Source: Gremmenia infestans
Lineage: Eukaryota > Ascomycota > Leotiomycetes > Helotiales > Hamatocanthoscyphaceae
Direction: 5' to 3'
NCBI GenBank assembly: GCA_032629725.1
Contig: JAFEVB010000008.1
Span: forward strand, 1,488,001 to 1,552,000
DNA length: 64,000 nt
Part shown: piece after piece, positions 10,180 through 22,709 of the stretch
Layout: each line of letters opens with the position of its first letter
Position numbering within the stretch: position 1 is the stretch's first letter
Position numbers and translations under genes: made by a program
The notes under the pieces: generated by a model
Databases searched by the model: none
Told to the model about the DNA's origin: nothing
Seen by the model: only the letters and a program-made list of their open reading frames with translations

Positions 10180-11968
10180 ATGGCCTTTAAGCGCGTGAGG
10201 GAATATGTCTCGCATCCATATGAGCACCCTGGTGAGGGGAAGCTTGTCCGGAAACTTGGTATGTCCTCATTTTGATTCTGTCCACGACAAGAGACAAGTG
10301 CTGACTGAGAACTTAGATTTCTTCATCCTGACCTTCTGCTGTCTGATGTATTTCACAAACTATCTAGACCGGTCCAATCTAGCAAACGCATATGTGAGCG
10401 GCATGAAAGAGGACCTGAAGTTCAAGGGCAATCAGTTCAACCTTATTAATACTATATTTACTGTCGGGTATGTATGTTTGGCTGGTTGGAGTAAAATCTT
10501 AGCAGAGGTGACACAGGCTAATAATGATGGATGCAGATATATTCTCGGGGCCATACCGTCTAACCTCGCCCTCTACCATCTCAAACCCCGCATCTTCTTT
10601 CCGCTCATGATGCTCATCTGGGGCGCCCTCACTATGGTCACAGCAGCGGCCCAACACCCTAGGGATATAATGGCCATTCGCTTTTTCCAAGGCCTGGCCG
10701 AGTCCTCCACTTTCGTTGGGACACACTATATCCTCGGCTCCTGGTAGTAAGTTATCTGCATATTATCTACTTCCTTCCCATCTAGGGAACGTGCAGCTTG
10801 TCTCTCTTCGTGATACATGCCTTGGGACTCCTCATTTGTAGCTACAGCCTCCGGTCCAGAAGCACGTAGTCAGAAGTAAAGCTAACTCTCCGTTCTCATC
10901 CAGCACAGCCCGCGAGCTCGGAAAACGCAGTGGTATTTTCACATCATCTGGTCTCGCAGGAACCATGTTCGGCGGCTTTCTGCAAACAGCAATCCACTCC
11001 TCGCTAAATGGCGCAAAAGGGCTCAGCGGCTGGCGCTGGCTCTTCATTATCGACGGTTTGATCACGATCCCCATCGCGCTCTACGGCCTCTTCCTCTTCC
11101 CCGACACACCGTCCACAACATCAGCATTCTACCTCACGTCCTCAGAACGCGCACTAGCCATATCTCGCGTCCCCGAAGTTCCTGAACGGAGACCCTGGAA
11201 CTTGGCGTTCGTCAAGCGCGTGTTTACGAGCTGGTATTGGTATGGGTTTGTCATGTTGTGGATTATAGCGGGAGAAACGGAATCTTTCTCCTCGAATTCA
11301 TTGCTGTCAATTTACATGAAATCCACGAAAAAATACACCGTTGCACAGCTTAACGACTACCCCACTGGTGTGCCGGCCGTCGGAATCGTATCCACGCTTC
11401 TCTGGGCTACTCTGACCGATTTCCTCGGCGGCAAGCGGTATCTGGTTGGATATTGGATCGCCGTTACGGGGATCGTGACTGCGGCGATGATTTTGAATCC
11501 TGGTGCCAGTGTCGCGAGCAAATTTGGGGCATTTTATTGGGCTGGTAGCGTGTATGCTTGCCAGGCGACGTTCTTTGCGTGGGCGAATGATGCGATGCGG
11601 TATGAGGAGGATAGTTTGAGGGCTGTGGTTATTGCGAGTATGAATACGGGGAGTAATGCCGTGAATGCTTGGTGGTCCCTGTTGTTTTATTCGGCGGATA
11701 TGGCGCCCAAATTTACGGTATGTTGAATACTCCGTACAGCTTTTGAGATTAAGACTAGGAGACTGGTCCTATGCTATACTTGCTGACTTGATTGTAGAAA
11801 GGCATGTGGGCTATGATTGGGACTTGCATTGCGTTAGCACTCTGGACGAGCGGATTGTTGTATATGACGGATAAGGCGGAGAAGAAAAGGCTCGTTGAAA
11901 TTACGAGTGAAAATGTGGTGGTGGAGAAGAACTTTGAAGCTTCAGCGAGTAAGGACGTCAACGTATGA
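10180..11968 (+). CDS. MFS transporter, Dal5/allantoate permease (ACS) family
   Basis: Twelve-helix major facilitator of the anion:cation symporter family. Fungal members import allantoate, pantothenate, vitamins or organic acids at the plasma membrane. Five exons (10180-10258, 10317-10467, 10537-10746, 10904-11717, 11798-11968) join in phase to give 474 aa, the family's usual size. Family marks are the first helix CLMYFTNYLDRSNLANAYV, then GAIPSNLALYHLKPRIFFPL, RFFQGLAESSTFVGTHYILG, and the central loop after GLSGWRWLFIIDGLITIPIA. The third intron (10747-10903) is longer than the others. Substrate cannot be read from sequence. Neighbours are unrelated housekeeping genes, so context gives no hint. 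Confidence 0.88.
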
Positions 11969-12825
11969 GCTGGTTTGTGTTGATCGTGCTCGAAGAAGTG
12001 CAGTAGCCAGACGAGGGGGAAATAGCCAATATTGACCAAACGACCCGGAATAATCTCTTAAAGCGCTCATTCTAAACTCATTCGTTCAAGACTTTATAGG
12101 CTCACGAGACTAACAATGCCTCGACGCAATATCGGTAAGAACTTTGGGAATCAGTCCATTCCATAGTCCAGCCCCCTTCCCGTAGCGAGCCGCCCCTGAA
12201 GCATTTCATCTACTACGCCGGTTCTGCAGACGTCGAACATTTAAATTCGCCCCATTTTTGCAGAATATCCCATATGAAATAGAAACTACCTTAGTGCTCT
12301 TTGGCGTAATAAGACATCCTCCCTAGTATACCTAGGTACTCTAGCGATTCATAAGAACTCTTCATTCATCGGTAGGGTTTAAAACGGCCAATATCACTTC
12401 AAGACCCCTTGGAATACAGTACCTTATTTGTCGTAGAGACCCAAAAACCCATTTTTGCCGAATCTAGCCCTGCTTCTTATGCTTCATGTCTGGCCTAACA
12501 GCTTATTACAGCTAAGAGGCGCTAGGCAAGCATCATTCTACGCTAGCGATATCCGCAGAACGACCGTATTGAATCGCACATACAACTCTGCTCTAAGGTA
12601 CTCACTCATAAGATCGTTCGTTCTGCCTCCTTGAAAGACCCTGATTTGAATTGCTAAGCAAGCAAGCAAACAAGCAGGGATCTGAGATCGCATAACTCCA
12701 CCAGTTCCTTTCCCCACCTTCCGGATTCAGAAATGTAGGTCTACTCACTTCACCTCTTCTCTCATCAACACCACACCACACACCACAGACCAGACCAGGG
12801 CCATAATAGCACGAGATTAACCACT
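11969..12825. other. Intergenic region
   Basis: About 0.85 kb. No coding frame supported. It is the promoter and 5' UTR side of the BAR/PH gene. A CA-rich tract (ACCACACCACACACCACAG) lies about 50 bp before its start codon. Confidence 0.5.
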
Positions 12826-14482
12826 ATGCGCAGATTCAGCAGCATGTCTACGGAAAAGGCTGGGCTTCCTGGCTCGCACCCAGTGACAATGCCCAATCGC
12901 CAAGTTTCTCTTTCCAGCGTAATGTCGGACGATGCTGCTATTCCCTCAACCGATCCCAAAGACGTGAGTTCTCTCCTGTTTCTTTAGTATTTGTACTTGA
13001 ATTCTAACATGGGCTTTTCATCCACAGACTACGGGGCTCTTAGCAGAGCGTCTACAAGCTTGGAAACATGCAGTGGGGTACCTCGAGGACTATATTGGCG
13101 CCATTGAGAAGGCCAATAAGGCCCACGGGAAGGAATATGAGAAGGTCTTGAAGGTAAGGCCCCAATTATGGTCTCAATGGACAGTAATTTAACTGATATA
13201 GACAATCCAAAACCCACTAAGGGAAGGGCACCACTTTGATCAGAGCTTGGGAGGAATGGCCGGACTGTTTGAAAACATGAGGCAGAACACCCAGGTGCGT
13301 TCTAACCATTCTTTCTCTTATAAGCACACGCTAACAGACCCCCAGGGTGTGATCAATACTCACTTAGAAACCGAAAAGAACCTCAAGGGCTCTGTCCTCC
13401 CTATCCTCGAACGCCTACACAAGGAGATCAAAAACAAGTCGAAGGAGCTAGCATCTGGAGCTGGCAAGAGCGCTAAAGAAGTCGAGAAGGCCCGAAACAC
13501 TACCCAGAAGCATATCGAATTACTAGGACAGCAAACAGCAAGCTTTGAGTCCAGCGGCGGCAAAATGACTGCGGCGGAAGATCCGTATGTTGTGCAAAGA
13601 GGTGTCTTCCACAGACTAGCCACGCAGATAATCCACGAGAACAACAACCGCCATGATCTTATAGCGGTGCAAAACAACTTTGCTCAATTTGAACAACACG
13701 TTATTGAAGTTATCCAAGCAGCACTAGAATCTTTCAATCAGTTCGTCGGTGGACAAGCCCAGAAGGAGCAACAACTCTACGCCGATATTCTCGGCACAGC
13801 CCAATGTATTCCTTTCGATTTCGAGTGGACGCAGTTTGTGCAAAGAAGTGGCAATATGCTCGTTGACCCCAACGGCTCCGAACGTACGATTGACGGTGTC
13901 GCTTTCGCAAACCACGACCACAAGAGCACCAAGCCCCTGATCGAAGGTACTCTCGAAAGGAAGTCTCGAAATAAGCTGAGTTTGAGTGGCTACTCGACCG
14001 GATACTATGTTGTCACGCCCTCGAAATATCTTCACGAATTCAAGGACAACGAATACCTTAAGAAGGATCCCGTCCCTGAAATGTCGATCTACCTTCCAGA
14101 TGCCACTATCGGTACCACCAGCGGCGAAAAGTTCAATGTCAAGGGAAAGGATGTGAGCAAGGGCATTGGAAGCAAACTTTCAGGGAGTTCTGAAATTTCA
14201 TTCAAGGGACACACAGCTTCTGACGCGCAGAAGTGGTCTGAAGTCATCAGATCTGCTGCTGCAGCTGCTGGGCCTTCTGCCGCATATAGTGGAAGCACCC
14301 CAACTTCTCCGGTTAGCCCCGATGAGAAGAGAGTTAACTCATTTCCACCTCAGTATTCTGCGGGTGGCTCTCCTACTACCAAAGCAGGGCCTGCTCCAAT
14401 CCAAACCACAGGAGTCATTGGCGGCGAGACTGTTACTTCACCCGTGGCGGCAACGCCTACCAGTGCTGCAGAGAAGATGTAA
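12826..14482 (+). CDS. BAR/PH-domain protein, Slm1/Slm2-like
   Basis: Plasma-membrane adaptor related to yeast Slm1/Slm2, which bind PI(4,5)P2 and act with TORC2 and eisosomes. Four exons (12826-12963, 13028-13153, 13202-13294, 13346-14482) give 497 aa. Residues about 45-290 form a helical BAR/F-BAR region (ERLQAWKHAVGYLEDYIGAI and later QQLYADILGTAQCIPFDFEW). The PH domain follows (about residues 305-415), beginning at LIEGTLERKSR, with STGYYVVTPSKYLHEF and ending SDAQKWSEVIRSAAAAA. The C-terminal 80 residues are Ser/Pro/Thr-rich, with TSPVSPDEK-type phosphosites. The start ATG at 12826 has a second Met six codons downstream. Confidence 0.88.
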
Positions 14483-15297
14483 AATGTTTTGCAATGTCAA
14501 TCAAGAAGCAAACATGTGAGAATTGAGCTTTAAGACGAGGGTTGAATGGAGATGATGATAAATATATATAGTAACGCTCATGACATGAATATACCCTAAT
14601 ACATGTATCGAATTTACTGCAAACACGCTGTAATCATGCAGGTAGGTGTTTCTTACATATGGCAAGTAGCCTCAGCCTAGGCATTTTCTGGGGGGTGGAC
14701 AATCTCCGTATTACCGACCCGTATACCCTCTATAAATGAACTACTTAGCGTAGATTGGTCGAATCCTGTATGCAGATCTGACTAGCTCTTTTACCCAGTG
14801 TATTTCCTCAAAATTACAGAATAAACCAATCCTAAAGTGAGTTCGGACCTCTTAGAAGCCTGTAATTATTAGATCTAAGCTCTCCAAGTGGTGCAAGGGT
14901 CCAGTTTAGGTGGGGCTGTCAGACTTTAAAAAAAGGCGGGTTCCTTCAAGAGTTCATTATCCCAAAGGGGAATCGGTGTTGTTAAGAATAAGTCCTCGCT
15001 ACGAGCCTAGGATTCTCATTCGTCCTTCTCCATAAGGCTGTGTTTCAGAGATAAGGCGAAGCATGATGATTCAAGCCTAGAGGGATCTTTACTCTAAGGA
15101 TTCACGTAATTTCGCGTACGCGCATTGGAGGCACAGTAGTTATTCTGATCCTGATGTATATGACTTGGGCGTTCTGCCCTTTCGATTTCATTTCGTATAA
15201 TTATTCACAGCAGCCATTCTCATTTCTCACATCGTAACCTGAGATTCACACTCCTCACCTATAAATTAATTCATCTCCTTTTTATTCATCGAAAAAA
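14483..15297. other. Intergenic region
   Basis: 3' UTR of the BAR/PH gene followed by the promoter of the LITAF gene. A TATAAA element lies at about 15260, some 40 bp before the LITAF start codon. Nothing else recognised. Confidence 0.5.
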
Positions 15298-16120
15298 ATG
15301 TCTGCTCAGTATCCAAACTCCGCTCAGCACGAAGCAGTCTCCCCTCAAATTACTGGAGCCTCTCCCCAAATAGGAACCGTTTCTCCTCAGATCACAGGCA
15401 TAACAAATACGCCTCCACCAGCACACGACGCTCAGTCTCCCGTACAATCCGATACCACGACCGCAAGGCCCCATCAAGAAACAATCGAGAGCATGAACAG
15501 CGGTATGGAGGTTATGGTTCACCCCCCAAGCTACAGCAACGGCGCTGCTCCCAGCCCTGGCATCAACGAGAAGTCAGGGTATCTAGGCCACGACCAACCA
15601 GTTGCGCAGCCCCAGCCAACATATTCCCAAAATCCGAATCCTCAAGGGTTCGCGCAGAACAACTATGCACAGCCCCCACCACCCGAAGGACACTTTGCCC
15701 AGGAACAGCAGCAGCAAAAAGGCGCCAATGCTCCAGCAGCTCCCAGGAACAACTATCAGATCGCGACGCCGCTGGGGTCTCTGCAACAAGGCCCTGCGCC
15801 GGTAGATTGTCCCGTGTGTGGTGTGCGCGAGATGACGAGGACGGAGTTTGTGTCGGGGGGTACTACACAGTGAGTTGTATATAGCACTCTCACTTCTGCT
15901 GCTATTCATTGCAATGCCATGGTGAATTTTATAGGCTGACGAGAGAAACATCTACAGTCTTTCCGCGGCGCTTTGCTGTTTCTGTTTTTGTCTAGGCTGT
16001 GTGCCGTATCTTGCGTCCTGGTTTAAGGATTGTGAGCATAAATGTGGGAAGTGCGGCGCGATTTTAGCTGTGTGGCATAGAAGTGGACGGACTGAGGTTC
16101 TGGCTCATGGACACCCGTAG
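15298..16120 (+). CDS. LITAF-domain membrane-associated zinc protein
   Basis: LITAF (LPS-induced TNF factor) domain protein. The family binds zinc and inserts a hydrophobic knuckle into endosomal or vacuolar membranes. Two exons, 15298-15869 and 15958-16120, join in phase 2 to give 244 aa. The first 165 residues are Pro/Gln/Ser-rich and likely disordered, with PPSY-like and PPPP motifs that could bind WW domains. The LITAF domain occupies about residues 170-240. It has a first CxxC in PVDCPVCGVREMTRTEF, a Cys/Phe-rich hydrophobic stretch (ALCCFCFCLGCVPYLASW), and a second CxxC in EHKCGKCGAILAVWHRSG. The intron splits the domain between the first zinc half-site and the hydrophobic segment. A TATAAA lies about 40 bp upstream. 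Confidence 0.9.
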
Positions 16121-17843
16121 AGGAGTCGAGTCGGTGGTATGTGGTTGGAGAAGGAAGATGGGCGATGGATACAATGATTGCGAGATTCAGCTTATTAGTG
16201 CTTGGGGCTGGTATTGCTCAGGAAGTATCATAAATCATATGGAGTCGTGGCTATGGCGTGGACTGGTGAGAATTCAGGGTTTTCATTTGTCGACTGTTGA
16301 TACCTTGAATAATATGGCTTTACAGCAAGTTAGCTGGCAATTATCGGAATGAGAAAAGCTATTTTACTGTGCTTTTAGGGCTCGTGGGATTATTGGTCTC
16401 GTCTCCAAACCTTTCAGAACAGACGGGTCAGAACTTGGTATCTACGTTGTCGGAGTATGTGTGCCAAGAAGGGTTGAGGCCTGCATACTTCCCCAGTAGT
16501 TGGTGTGTGGTGTTTTTATACTTGTTTCAGTACCGTGTTTGTGTACTGTATGTATTATCGGCTGATACTACAGGGTTCTCCTTATGGGGGAGGGCTCAAA
16601 CCTCTAGATCCTTCAAGCCCTGGAACAATCCCACAACCTCATACCAGTCACTGAATCTCCCTGGCTTGCTACCTAGGTAGACAAGTCAGTATGACCAGAC
16701 AGGACCTATCTGAGGCACAGACACTTCCTTTCTTTGCTTTGCGACTTACGACTGTCGACCAGGTCGGAAAAGTTATGATAGTCACGTGACCTAAACCAAC
16801 AACGCGCAGCTCTGCATCTCTGCATATAGTACTCGATCTCCAGATTGCACACGATCTCCCACTATCTAATCATTACCCAGGATCGCAGTCTAGAGGCATT
16901 CACATGAAGTGCATAGCATACAAGTACAAGTCGGGTCGAGTCAGGTAAAGCGCAATAATCGAGGTCGTCACGGGAAGTCGGGATCGATGCACTGGCCACA
17001 GAGATTAGATTGTTTCATCCCAGGGGGCGGCGGGAGCGGGGGCGGAGATGGGGACCAGCAATACTATGAACATGCTGCTTGAAAAAAAGTTGATTGGATG
17101 TGAAGAGCAGGCTTCCACATTCCAGCAGTAAGCCTCAGCGGTCTGTTGCAAATGTAGGTATGTCTTTCGGAATGCGATAGCTCTACCTATATAGGTATCT
17201 ACTACCTACTACCTACTACCTACCTAGGTATGGATTCCACCAGCTTGTGCGGCAGCTGCGATCATCCGCGACACTACTCACGACGTTACCGTTTACTTTT
17301 TTTGGGGACAGGCGGGGTTTTATCTTAGTAACCCGCCGCGTGCTCTTGGCTCTTTCAGCCTCGATGTGATGGACAATCCTCGCCCTCTTTAGCGCATGGT
17401 AATCGAGGACCATCCTTGTTAATACCTCGTCGATCCGCGTCTAACCTTGTCTCTGTTCTGATTATACTTTACGATTGAACCTTAACAGGACCACTAACGA
17501 TTTCGCCTCTCTCAATGGTACCTCTTCTTTCTATCCTGTTAAACTTCCGAACCACACACCTTGGAGATGAGTCTTTGTGAACATTTCGGGAGCTGGAGAT
17601 GACTTCACAAAAGTTATCCATAGAAGAACATGGGATCTCCTCCACCAGTCTTATACCAGACCAAGAGGCCAAGTCGGAATATGCAGCTGTTGCCCCCCTT
17701 AGAATCGAGAGAGTCTTTCCAATTCGGTTACAGGTCTCGAGCAGACAAATAGACATAGCGCGTAAGTCGAGACCATGTCAATTGCATTCCAAGATCAAAG
17801 CCATAACTGAGGTATAGCAACTTCATCTTCACCATCACGAGGG
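16121..17843. other. Intergenic region upstream of phytochrome
   Basis: 1.7 kb without a supported gene. Frames at 16083-16352 and 16369-16680 show no domain. There is a short TACCTACTACC repeat at about 17200-17225. The last several hundred bases are probably promoter and 5' leader of the phytochrome gene. Confidence 0.45.
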
Positions 17844-20800
17844 ATGAACGACCAGACCCCATCCAAGCCACCTACCAATAGCCCGAAACCAGCTCCACGA
17901 GAAGATGATGCACCTACAGGGCCTTCCATTGTAGCTACCGTGCCGCCAGCGCAGACCGCCGACACAGTTGGTGACTATTATGTTACCAGTAAATTTGAGT
18001 ACTTCTCCGATGGTCGAGAGAGCGAACCTGCGGAGAAAAGAACAGCAACGGATCGCTGCGAGGATGAACGAATTCATGTACCAGGAGCGATCCAGCGATT
18101 TGGAGCTCTAGTTGCCATTAGAGAATCCCCCAACGGGATTTTCCTTGTCCGACTTGTCAGCGAAAATGTCCGGAGCATTACCGGTCTCAAGCCGCGAGCA
18201 TTATTTGAGCTAAGATGCTTTACTGATATCCTGGTTGGATCCGACAAGAAAGAGTTTGTGAAAAGGGCTAGACTCTCTCGCTCTTGGACCCCCGAAAACG
18301 ATTTCAGAACAAATCCAGATGTTTTCACAATCTCTTTGACAAGTCTGCTTGGGGCTCCCAGACCTCTCTTCTGCGCTGTACATTATAATGATGCATCTGA
18401 TCTCATTATTGTCGAATTCGAGGCAAGAAATGATGTTTTTCAATCCGCCGAAGCTGTTTTCCCTGAAAAGCCTGTCTCAGCCACCAACGACAAACTTCCC
18501 GAGGAAATGCAACATCCAAGAACCACCAAAAGAAAGCCTCTCTCCCTTGATCGTGAAAACGGCCGGCAACTTGGTTCAATGGAATTATTTCACACCCTCT
18601 GTGAAATTCAGGTAGGCTTATTCTCATAGGAAAAGGCTTCCTTTATGAGAGCCGGGAGCTCTGCAAAAGATAGCTTCTAGCCTCCTTGGCTCTCTCCAAG
18701 CCTTGAAATTTCACTATGCTAATCCGTTGGGGCAGGCCCAGATGGGAAAGGCCGACAGCTTAGCATCACTTCTCGATATTGCCGTTGATCTAGTGCATGA
18801 ATTAACCGGTTCGTCATATTCTGCCCGTGATCTCGTTTTGGGGGATGTGGGGTGTTTGGAATCCTTAATCTCGTTCATACTAACTTGCAAATAGGTTTTC
18901 ACAGAGTTATGATCTATCGATTTGATGAGAACAATGAGTAAGATATTCCGTGCAACTTTCAACAGCCCCGCAAATGTGTTTATTACTCATAATCCCTTTT
19001 TATATTGTCAGTCTCTTTCTCCCCGGAATCTGGAAGTTTCCGCACACCGGAAACAATCAAGAGCTGATGGAAACTATAATGTTTCACGGATTCCAAAAGA
19101 CATACAAGTTAAGGGGTCGGTGTATGAGCAATCACCACTGCTTTTCTAAAATTTCGAAGATTCCCCTATGTTTTCTATGAAGAATCTTATATTAACTTCG
19201 TCAGTGGGATTGTGGTAGCCGAGTACTTTCATCCGAGAGCGACAACAGATTCGTACCTCAATCTTCATTTTCCGGCATCCGACATTCCTCCACAAGCGCG
19301 CGAGCTTTATGTTTTGAATAGAATTCGAATTCTTTACAATCGAGAGGAAGAGACGGCTAGACTGTTGTGTCGGACGCTTGAAGATGCGAAGACCCCTCTT
19401 GATATGAAGCACTCGTATTTGAGAGCCATGTCACCAACCCACATAAAGTACCTCCGAAATATGGGAGTGATGGCGACAATGTCGATCTCTCTAATGGTCG
19501 ACAACAAGCTTTGGGGTTTGGTAAGTTGTCACAACTATGGAGCCGGGATACGTGTATCTCTACCCGTAAGGGAGTTGTGCAGATCGATAGGGGAGGTTTG
19601 CTCAACACATATTGAAAGGTTGCTCCATGCAGCTCGTCTCAGACTCCGAAAGCCACTATCAGCAGCACCTAACAAGACGTCGCCTAATGCTTTCATTGCA
19701 GCTTCTTTTCCAGATCTTTTAAACATGTTCGATGCGGATCTTGGATTCTTAGTAATTAGAGGAGAGGCAAGGACTATTGGCAAGATTCATGCGTACAGCG
19801 AGGCTATTGCAATCCTTCAATACATTCGTCAACGATCCTTCACGGAGGTGTTTGCGACACAGAATGTCAACAAGGATTGCCCAGATATCATATATGAACC
19901 TAGGCTTGCAGTCTTCGTAGGTATGCTGGTCATCCCATTAGCCGCCAATGGCTCCGATTTCATCGTCTTTTTTCGGGAGACTAAGGAAAAGGAGATAGTA
20001 TGGGCAGGAAATCCCAATGAAAATGAAAATCCAGGCAACTCAGCATATCTGGTACCTAGGAGCAGTTTTGCAAGATGGACTCAGAAAGTTACTGGCACGA
20101 GTCGAGAGTGGAGTGAAGATCAAAGTTAGTTCATCCGCTTCGTCAACAAGCATCTTTTAAGTTGCTAATAGTGCTATAGTCGATTCTGCTACTACCCTAA
20201 GTACGATGTATGGAAGATTTATAGAGGTGTGGCGGCAAAAAGACTCCATTGTTCAAAGGAATCGTATGACGCGTCTCCTGATAAAAAATGCTGGACATGA
20301 AGGTATTGCAAGCTCTCATAACGTTATTCTAAGCTAACGACTCTTAGTACGAACTCCCTTGAACAGCATCATAAATTACTTGGAAGTAGCTCTTGAAGGG
20401 CCTTTGGATGAACTAGCACGACATCAGATACAGTGCTCATTGCAAGCTTCGAAATCGCTGGTTTTTGCAGCAAATAACCTTTTGAGTCTCACTGAAGCTG
20501 AAGAGATAGACCTCAAAGACCACGAAGAAAACGTCGACTTGAGAAGGATCATTTCTGATTTAAGTGAAGCGTTCAAAGAAGGGGGTGTACGCAGAAAGTT
20601 GGAAATCAATGATGATGAAGCCATCCCAGAATATGTTCGTTGCGACCCATCAGGCTTGAGACAGGTGCTATCAAATCTAATAACCAACTCGATTGAACAT
20701 AGCTCTGGCAAGTTGATTCAAATCGGACTTCGGCACCTCAATACAGCAGAGTCTCATGATTTGATTGAGATATTTTTTCAAGATGAAGGCATAGGGTTAT

Positions 20801-21893
20801 CCGAGAAGGAACTTGATAGTATCTTCCAAGACCTCGAGCAAATTTTAGACGAAGATGAAAGCCAGCCGCTTGACGCCGGAACAGGGTCAGAAACGCAACG
20901 ACCCACCTCTATTGGCTTGGGTTTAGCTCTTACAGCAAGGTTCGTTCGCCTCAATTTGGGTCAAATCAGCATGTCATCCGAATGTGGAAGAGGAACAAGA
21001 GTTTCAATCAAAATTCCCTTTCGCAAGGCGCTATACCAGAGCACTCCGATAGGTCTTTCACTCCCAACTTCTCTAGGTGGTATTCCTAACAGACCTTTTC
21101 CAACGACCGAGAGAGGATCACGACGATCTGCCCACCCAGGCAAGATTGAGATCACCACAGCCCCAGTGTTCACAGCTTCCACGGACAACACCCCATCATC
21201 TGAGATTTCGACCACAACACCGCTTACATCTTTCGACAACTCGAGTAGTCACTCATCCACTCGCTATCCATTCCCAGAAGTACTCGTCCACCACCCCAGA
21301 TTCCGCATCTTGGTAGCTGAAGACAACCCGCTGAATAGTCGTCTCTTGGAAACCCGGTTGAAAAAACGAGGCCACACTGTGAAAGTGACGGCTGATGGAC
21401 AAATATGCGCAGACACATACGAGCGAGATCCCGCGGCCTATGATCTTATCCTTATGGATTTACAGGTATGTACACTTTATATACTTGTAATGGGGGTTTA
21501 AAAAGAACAAGAAGTACGCCCAATGTCCTAAGCTAAGTATCACAGATGCCTCTCGTGAACGGCCTCGCCTCAACGCGTCTGATCCGCGCTTTCGAGAAAT
21601 CTACCCACCCAAACCTATCCCCAGCTGCCCACCCCTACGGCCGCATCCCCATAATTGCCGTCTCGGCCTCGCTCTCCAAGTCGTCGCTCAAGGACTACCA
21701 AACGACTGGCTTCGATGGCTGGATACTGAAGCCGATTGATTTTCCTAGGCTGGAGACTATTATGGCGGCTACGCGGGATGAGGTGGTGAGAAGGGAGTTG
21801 AGGTATGGGAAAGAAAGTTGGGATATGGGGGGTTGGTTAGGAGGGGGTGGAAGTGAGAGTGAGGGCGGGGTCGAGACGCCGCGGCAGAAATGA
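17844..21893 (+). CDS. phy: Fungal phytochrome hybrid histidine kinase
   Basis: Red/far-red photoreceptor that autophosphorylates and relays to its own receiver domain. Seven exons: 17844-18611, 18736-18808, 18895-18937, 19205-20124, 20180-20302, 20348-21465 and 21546-21893, total 1130 aa. The biliverdin-attachment Cys is in TDRCEDERIHVPGAIQRFGA, before the PAS2 domain. The GAF domain has ADSLASLLDIAVDLVHELTG, HFPASDIPPQARELY, SPTHIKYLRNMGVMATMS and LWGLVSCHNYG, and a PHY domain follows. The kinase H-box is GHEVRTPLNSIINYLE. The N-box is LSNLITNSIEHSSG, and the G boxes are DEGIGLSEKE and IGLGLALTARF. The receiver runs from RILVAEDNPLN through DLILMDLQMP (phospho-Asp) to the Lys in WILKPIDF. 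The last intron splits the receiver exactly between DLQ and MPL. The fourth intron-exon gap (18938-19204, 267 bp) is unusually long. The gene appears intact. Confidence 0.93.
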
Positions 21894-22260
21894 TGAGTTG
21901 AAGGTAGCGATCACCCGATCATGACCTGAGATGAAATGAAATAAGATGGACTTGATATTTGGATATGCGCTATATACATACACGCAGGCCTATTGCATAA
22001 CTGCCCGGGGTCATCCGATTATGCTAGACCAAGGGACATGGGAGGGGCTTCTGAACAAGGACGGTCGGTTATAATACTTTGAAAGAAAGAGAAAACGTCA
22101 CTTGCCACTTTTCGATCTTGGATTCCTATCATATAGTCTCATGGGACAAGCTTCGCTTAACATGCTCTGATTCTGATCCGATGAGGTACTTACTGTAAGA
22201 TAAAAAAGCCTAGAGCTCTGCCTTTTATTGGCAGGCAGGCGCAAGCCACACGACCACGTG

Positions 22261-22293
22261 TTTCTATTTCTATTTCTATTTCTATTTCTATTC
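22261..22293. repeat. (TTTCTA)n microsatellite
   Basis: Five near-perfect tandem copies of TTTCTA, ending in a TTCCTA variant. Intergenic. Confidence 0.9.
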
Positions 22294-22530
22294 CTAAATC
22301 TAGCTACAGTAAGTATGGTGTTAGCTTAGCTTAGCTCAGCTCAGATTAGATCAGATCGACTCTGAAAAGGGATTCCGGACGGTGGTGGGGTTTGTTGCAC
22401 TTCTCGGGTGGGACATCGACGATCTGTTGCAGGAGGTTAGTTATCTATTACTGGGTCCGTCCTGGGCCAGGGGTCTCTGATTGGATGGGGAGGGGGGGGA
22501 GAGAGTTTGTGGAACGCAGTACCGTAAGGC

Positions 22531-22575
22531 GAGGTGAGGTGAGGTGAGGTGAGGTGAGGTGAGGTGAGGTGAGGA
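22531..22575. repeat. (GAGGT)n microsatellite
   Basis: Nine tandem copies of the pentamer GAGGT between the convergent phytochrome and P450 genes. Confidence 0.95.
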
Positions 22576-22709
22576 TGGCACGGTACGGTACAATTAGTTG
22601 TTGGAAATATACATTAATTACCGACCGAACCGATCCATTTCATTCCCAGAAGTTTATATATACAAGTAGGTAGGTAGGTAGTAGGTAGGTTAGGTGTCTC
22701 TGCAGTTAC

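Larger units (their letters stand above)
21894..22709. other. Intergenic region between convergent phytochrome and P450 genes
   Basis: The 3' ends of two convergent genes meet here. It is rich in simple repeats (listed separately) and has no coding capacity that I can support. Confidence 0.5.

Noticed and set aside
18612..18735. Apparent frameshift or stop in the phytochrome after CEIQ
   Set aside because: A 124-bp intron (GTAGGC...GGGGCAG, with an ATGCTAATCC branch point) restores AQMGKADSLASLLD in frame, so the gene is intact.
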